A stretch of 8,967 bases of DNA from Novosphingobium sp. (lineage in GTDB: Bacteria; Pseudomonadota; Alphaproteobacteria; Sphingomonadales; Sphingomonadaceae): assembly GCA_009885425.1 (NCBI GenBank), contig VFKS01000038.1:1-8967 (forward strand), in the 5' to 3' direction. How positions within the stretch are numbered: position 1 is the stretch's first letter; the number at the start of each line of letters is the position of its first letter. The position numbers were made by a program, and so were the translations under genes. Of this stretch, positions 5,708 to 8,967 are shown piece after piece. The notes beneath the pieces are model-generated. The model searched no databases, was not told where the DNA came from, and worked only from the letters and a program-made list of their open reading frames with translations.

Positions 5708-6931
5708 ATGACCGGCCGCCTGATCCTGATCTGCCTGACCGCTGCGGCGCTGTTGCTGGGGTCTCAGCTTGGCCAGGCCCAGAACCAGCAGTTGCAGGCG
5801 ATCGAGACTACCGAAGACGCTCAAAAAGCGTTGGCTGAGGCTGATGTGCAGGGCAAGGAAGCCCGTGCCCGCGCCGAAACGCTCGAGGCCAAGGCCGTGA
5901 CAGCCGTCGCTGCGGCGGACCGGACCGCGCAGGAAGCGGCGGCTCTCGCCGCACGAATCCAGGAATCCGAAGCCCAGATTACTGCCAATGAGGCCAAAAT
6001 CCGCCTTATCGAGCAGCAGCGCGCCGCGCTGCGGGTCGAACTGGCCCAGCGCCAACGCCCGCTGGTGGAATTGACCGCCGCGCTCCAGCGGCTGTCGCGC
6101 CGCCCGGCGGTGCTTTCCCTGCTGCGCCCGGGGTCGCTGCAAGAAGCGGTCTATCTGCGCGCGGTGCTCGAAACCATGCTACCGCAGGTCGAACGCCGCA
6201 CCGCCGGGCTGCGCACGGCTATCGCCCGCGGCAAAGTGCTGCAGGCGCAGGCCGAGCAGGCCAGCGACGATTTGCGCGCCAGCCAAGCCGAGCTTGGCCG
6301 CCGCCGCCAGACCTTGGCCGCGCTCGAAGCCCGCCAACGGCTTGAATCGCGTAGTGCCAGCAGCAGCGCCGACCGCGAAGCCGAACGCGCGCTGGCCTTG
6401 GCCGAACAGGCCCGCGACCTGGGCGGATTGGTCGGCGAACTCGACAAGGCCGGGCGGCTGCGCGGGCAGTTGGCGGCGCTGCCGGGCCCGGTTTTGCGCC
6501 CAGCCCAGCCGCAAGCGGCGCAGGTTGCGGCGGTGGCAGAGGCTGCGGCGCTGCCCAGCAATGCGCCCGCGCAATATCTGCTGCCGGTCTCCGGACGGCT
6601 GGTCACCGGGTTCGGTGCGAACGCGCCGGGGCAAGTCCAATCGCGCGGCATCTCGATCGCCGCGCGCGGCAGCGCGCAGGTGGTGGCGCCTGCTGCTGGC
6701 CGGGTAGTCTTTGCCGGCCCCTATCAGGGTTACGGTACGATCGTGATCATTGAACACGGCGGCGGCTGGACCTCGCTGGTCACGGGGCTTTCGGTGCTCG
6801 ATACCAGGGTTGGGCGCGATCTGGTCGCGGGATCGCCGCTGGGTCAGGCTGGCCCCGGGCGCCCGGTGCTCAGTCTGGAACTGCGCAAGGACGGCGCGCC
6901 GGTCAATCCGCTCGATTTTTTGAAACGCTAA
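5708..6931 (+). CDS. envC: EnvC-like murein hydrolase activator (degenerate LytM protein)
   Basis: Proteins of this type sit in the periplasm, bind the division machinery through a coiled coil and activate peptidoglycan amidases through a catalytically dead LytM domain. The 407 residues show a signal peptide (1-24, likely cut after GQA), long Ala/Glu/Arg-rich coiled coils (about 27-125 and 160-250), a Pro/Ala linker and a LytM domain (about 287-407). The fold is recognisable (APAAGRVVFAGPYQGYGTIVIIEHG, and the end APVNPLDFLKR). All metal and catalytic positions are changed: HxxxD becomes Ser312 and Ser316, the YAH histidine is Gly360, and HxH is replaced around 387-389 (VLS). It is therefore predicted to be inactive as a peptidase. 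Linkage to rlmH upstream and ctpA downstream is typical of alphaproteobacteria. The amidase partner is not in the window. Confidence 0.88.
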   Translation: MTGRLILICLTAAALLLGSQLGQAQNQQLQAIETTEDAQKALAEADVQGKEARARAETLEAKAVTAVAAADRTAQEAAALAARIQESEAQITANEAKIRLIEQQRAALRVELAQRQRPLVELTAALQRLSRRPAVLSLLRPGSLQEAVYLRAVLETMLPQVERRTAGLRTAIARGKVLQAQAEQASDDLRASQAELGRRRQTLAALEARQRLESRSASSSADREAERALALAEQARDLGGLVGELDKAGRLRGQLAALPGPVLRPAQPQAAQVAAVAEAAALPSNAPAQYLLPVSGRLVTGFGANAPGQVQSRGISIAARGSAQVVAPAAGRVVFAGPYQGYGTIVIIEHGGGWTSLVTGLSVLDTRVGRDLVAGSPLGQAGPGRPVLSLELRKDGAPVNPLDFLKR

Positions 6932-6946
6932 ACGCCATCTGGCGTT
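6931..6946 (+). repeat. Perfect 6-bp inverted repeat after the envC stop
   Basis: AACGCC (6931-6936) and GGCGTT (6941-6946) flank the loop ATCT, starting at the last base of the envC stop. There is no following T-run, so it is not a convincing intrinsic terminator. It could slow 3' decay, act as an operator, or be chance. It overlaps a loose EcfG-like promoter match. Confidence 0.35.
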
Positions 6947-6998
6947 AACCTGCGGTGCGCGATACATAGCGCCGGTAATCAAAAGAGGCCCTTGCCCG
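6932..6998 (+). promoter_or_regulatory. Intergenic region before ctpA, possible promoter
   Basis: This 67-bp gap is the largest inside the plus-strand run from proA to coq7. It holds the hairpin at 6931-6946, a TTAACC motif (6945-6950), a -10-like TACATA (6963-6968) without a good -35, and the ctpA ribosome binding site AGAGG (6984-6988), 10 nt before ATG 6999. A separate promoter for ctpA is plausible, but read-through from envC is equally possible. Confidence 0.35.
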
Positions 6999-8339
6999 AT
7001 GAAATTCGCTTCCCTGCTTCGTAGCGCTGCTCTGGTTTCGGCCGTCGCGCTGATCCCTGCCACCACCGCCGGTCTGGCCGCGGTCGATGGCCGCGCTTCA
7101 GCCCAGTTTGAACGGCTCGCCACGGTCTATCAACTGGTCAAGATCCGCTACGTCGAGAAAGTCACCGACGAAAAGCTGGAAGAAGGCGCGATCGACGGGA
7201 TGCTGGCCTCGCTCGATCCACATTCGTCCTATGTTTCGGGCGCCTCGATGCAACGGCTCAACACCATGATCGACGGCAACTACTCCGGTCTTGGACTGTC
7301 GGTCGGGATGGAAGACGGCGCGGTCAAGGTGATCGCGCCGATGAAAGGCAGCCCGGCCGAGGCCGCCGGGGTCAAGTCGGGCGACTATATCACCCACCTT
7401 GATGGCAAGCTGATCTATGGCGGCGAATTGGATGATGCCGTGGCGCAGATGCGCGGCGAAGCGGGGTCCAAGATCCGACTGACGCTGTTCCGCGCCGGAC
7501 GCAACGAACCGTTCGACGTGACGGTAACCCGCGGCGTGATCCGGCTCGAGCCGGTGACCTGGGAGCTGAAGGACGGGATCGGGGTCATCTCGGTCAATGA
7601 ATTCAGCAACGAGGTTGGTGTCGATGTCGCCAAGGGGATCGAAGACCTCAAAAAGCAGTCCGGTGGTAAGCTGATGGGGATCGTGCTCGATCTACGGCAG
7701 AACCCCGGCGGCGCGCTCGAAGAAGCGGTGGCGCTGTCGGATATCTTCCTGACCAAAGGCGATATCGTCTCGCAGCGTGGCCGCAATCCCCGCGAAGACG
7801 AGTACTTTAAGGCCGAGTCGATGATCCCGGGCGATCTCGCCAAGGGCTTGCCGGTGATCGTGCTGATCGATTCGGGTTCAGCTTCGGCCTCCGAAATTGT
7901 CGCGGGCGCGCTGCAGGATCAGCGCCGCGCGGTGGTCATGGGCGAGCGCAGCTTTGGCAAGGGCTCGGTCCAGTCGCTGTTTTTCCTCGACAATACGCGG
8001 ACCAGTGCGGTCAAGATCACTACCGCGCGCTATTATACCCCGCTCGGCCGTTCGGTGCAGGAAGGCGGAATTCTGCCCGATATCATGGTGCCGCAGCTGT
8101 CCGATCCCGATGCCCGGCGCCGCGCCGAACTAACCGTGCGCGAAAGCGATCTGCGCCGGCACCTGGTCAACGAAGCCACGATTGATGACAAGAAACTCGA
8201 GGCTGATAGGCAGGCCGATCCGCGCTTCAAGATGAGCGCCGAGGAGCTGAAGACCAAGGGGATCAAGGATTACCAGCTCTACTACGCGATCCAGACGCTG
8301 CGCCGCACCGCGCCGACTGCGCTGGCCAAAAAGCGCTAG
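6999..8339 (+). CDS. ctpA: S41-family C-terminal processing peptidase
   Basis: This is an exported serine protease of the CtpA/Prc type that recognises C-terminal tails with a PDZ domain and degrades or processes periplasmic proteins; several members control peptidoglycan hydrolases. The 446 residues have a signal peptide (about 1-28), an N-terminal helical segment ending in ASLDPHSSYVS, a PDZ domain (about 85-175, with GLGLSV and GSPAEAAGVKSGD), and the S41 core with LDLRQNPGG (230-238). The SASASE motif carries the predicted nucleophile Ser296, and FGKGSVQ the general base Lys321. The Ser-Lys spacing of 25 matches the family. ATG 6999 has AGAGG 10 nt upstream. It follows envC, a common pairing that suggests shared work in cell-wall remodelling, and dsbB begins 3 bp after its stop. 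Confidence 0.94.
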   Translation: MKFASLLRSAALVSAVALIPATTAGLAAVDGRASAQFERLATVYQLVKIRYVEKVTDEKLEEGAIDGMLASLDPHSSYVSGASMQRLNTMIDGNYSGLGLSVGMEDGAVKVIAPMKGSPAEAAGVKSGDYITHLDGKLIYGGELDDAVAQMRGEAGSKIRLTLFRAGRNEPFDVTVTRGVIRLEPVTWELKDGIGVISVNEFSNEVGVDVAKGIEDLKKQSGGKLMGIVLDLRQNPGGALEEAVALSDIFLTKGDIVSQRGRNPREDEYFKAESMIPGDLAKGLPVIVLIDSGSASASEIVAGALQDQRRAVVMGERSFGKGSVQSLFFLDNTRTSAVKITTARYYTPLGRSVQEGGILPDIMVPQLSDPDARRRAELTVRESDLRRHLVNEATIDDKKLEADRQADPRFKMSAEELKTKGIKDYQLYYAIQTLRRTAPTALAKKR

Positions 8340-8342
8340 GTG

Positions 8343-8834
8343 ATGGCTGTGGCTGGCCTTGAAGACGGACGACTGGCCCGAACGATTGCGCTGGGCGTGC
8401 CGCTCGCGCTGCTCGGCGGGGCATACCTGAGCGAGTACGGGTTCGGGCTTGAACCGTGCGAAATGTGCTGGTGGCAGCGTTATGCGCTGTTTGCGGCGCT
8501 GCCCTTTGCCGTGCTCGGCTGGGTCAAGCCATCGGCCAAACTGCTGACCGCGCTGGCGCTGCTGGGGGTTTTGGTCGGCGGGCTGATTGGCGGCTATCAC
8601 GCCGGGGTCGAATATGGCTGGTGGAAGGGGCTGACCACTTGCACCAGCGGCGTGTCATTTGCCAATGGCCGTGATCCCCTGGAAGCCCTGACCGGGGCGC
8701 AGATGATCCCCTGTGACATGGTGCAGTGGGATCTTCTGGGGATCACGCTGGCAGGCTTCAACTTTTTGATTTCGGTTCCACTGGCGTTGCTCGGCTTTGC
8801 CGCTCTTCGCCCAAAGGAGAGCAAGTCCGCATGA
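8343..8834 (+). CDS. dsbB: Disulfide bond formation protein B (DsbB family)
   Basis: DsbB is an inner-membrane protein that reoxidises the periplasmic thiol oxidase DsbA and passes the electrons to ubiquinone. The 163-residue product has four predicted membrane helices (about 14-34, 45-61, 66-86 and 133-155). The first periplasmic loop carries the redox pair Cys39-x-x-Cys42 (EPCEMCWWQRYA), and the second long loop carries Cys100 and Cys124, matching the two functional pairs of E. coli DsbB. The Arg after WWQ, implicated in quinone binding, is also present (WWQRY). ATG 8343 is used; a GTG directly before it (8340) is in frame and would add only one residue. The gene begins 3 bp after ctpA and overlaps coq7 by ATGA. 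No dsbA is in the window. Confidence 0.93.
   Translation: MAVAGLEDGRLARTIALGVPLALLGGAYLSEYGFGLEPCEMCWWQRYALFAALPFAVLGWVKPSAKLLTALALLGVLVGGLIGGYHAGVEYGWWKGLTTCTSGVSFANGRDPLEALTGAQMIPCDMVQWDLLGITLAGFNFLISVPLALLGFAALRPKESKSA
8813..8819 (+). promoter_or_regulatory. Strong ribosome binding site for coq7
   Basis: AAAGGAG lies within the 3' end of dsbB, 11 nt before the ATG at 8831. It is one of the closest matches to the 16S rRNA tail in the window and supports the ATGA start overlapping the dsbB stop. Confidence 0.55.
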
Positions 8835-8967
8835 ACCCCCAAGCCACGGCCCGGATGCTTCGCGTTGATCAGGCCGGTGAATATGGCGCGACCCGGATCT
8901 ATGCCGGGCAGCTCGCGGTGCTGGGCGACCGGGCCGAGATCGCCAGCGAAATTCGCCACATGGCGGA
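8831..8967 (+). CDS. coq7: Coq7-type demethoxyubiquinone hydroxylase, 3' end outside window
   Basis: Coq7 is a di-iron membrane-associated monooxygenase that hydroxylates demethoxyubiquinol in the last hydroxylation of ubiquinone synthesis. Only the first 45 codons are present. They read MNPQATARMLRVDQAGEYGA and continue with TRIYAGQLAVL and EIRHMA. RVDxAGEYGAxRIYAGQ is the typical N-terminal block of the family, and Glu17 (in AGE) is a predicted iron ligand. The next ligand motif (E-x-x-H) should start right at the window edge. The ATG overlaps the dsbB TGA (ATGA, 8831-8834) and has AAAGGAG upstream, so the start is secure. Co-transcription with dsbB, whose electron acceptor is ubiquinone, makes functional sense. 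Whether the full protein is intact cannot be seen. Confidence 0.9.
   Translation, partial: MNPQATARMLRVDQAGEYGATRIYAGQLAVLGDRAEIASEIRHMA

Noticed and set aside
5465..6142. A 225-codon minus-strand open frame opposite rlmH and envC
   Set aside because: No recognisable motif, composition of a shadow frame, and it overlaps two confident genes fully.
6931..6946. Intrinsic terminator after envC
   Set aside because: The stem is only 6 bp and is followed by AACCTG with no T-run, so it is kept as a repeat only.
6179..7123. A 314-codon minus-strand open frame across the envC-ctpA junction
   Set aside because: Its translation is rich in Arg, Gln, Ala and Gly with no domain. It runs opposite two well-supported genes and is typical of antisense frames in GC-rich DNA.
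1..8967. Defence system, mobile element, prophage, CRISPR array or RNA gene
   Set aside because: Every long stretch is covered by a recognisable chromosomal gene. No transposase, integrase, direct-repeat array or tRNA-like fold was seen, and composition is even throughout.

Overview
The window looks like core chromosome of an alphaproteobacterium of the order Sphingomonadales, possibly the Erythrobacteraceae. The base composition is high in G+C (about two thirds by eye). Genes are packed with ATGA-type or near-zero spacing. The M23 peptidase has the N-terminal sequence I associate with sphingomonad homologues, and the order proA-nadD-rsfS-rlmH-envC-ctpA is a familiar alphaproteobacterial one. 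I see no tRNA, rRNA, CRISPR array, insertion sequence, phage gene or compositional island.

Layout. Positions 1-1161 (+) hold the C-terminal three quarters of a long-chain acyl-CoA synthetase (FadD type). Tail to tail with it, and sharing stop-codon bases, is a minus-strand pair: an active membrane-anchored M23 endopeptidase (1519-2685) followed by an overlapping bactofilin (1158-1565). This matches the bactofilin/M23 morphogenesis module (BacA-LmdC type). A 191-bp divergent intergenic region (2686-2876) separates the pair from a long plus-strand run: proA (proline synthesis), nadD (NAD synthesis), rsfS and rlmH (ribosome silencing and 23S rRNA methylation), and an envC-like degenerate LytM protein. 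After a 67-bp gap come ctpA (S41 periplasmic protease), dsbB (periplasmic disulfide formation) and the first 45 codons of coq7 (ubiquinone synthesis).

How the genes fit together. Four of the ten genes concern the cell envelope and peptidoglycan remodelling: a catalytic M23 enzyme with its cytoskeletal partner, a non-catalytic LytM regulator, and a processing protease. DsbB donates electrons to ubiquinone, and Coq7 helps make that quinone; the two genes overlap by ATGA. The remaining genes are housekeeping.

No clearly new system is visible. The most unusual signal is outside the genes. Five GANTC (CcrM methylation) sites fall within 51 bp of the divergent M23-bactofilin/proA promoter region, including a perfect dyad, whereas the rest of the window has only about one site per 500 bp. 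Other points worth checking are the possible CTG start of nadD nested in the proA stop, the opposite catalytic states of the two LytM proteins, and weak EcfG-like promoter matches in both intergenic regions.
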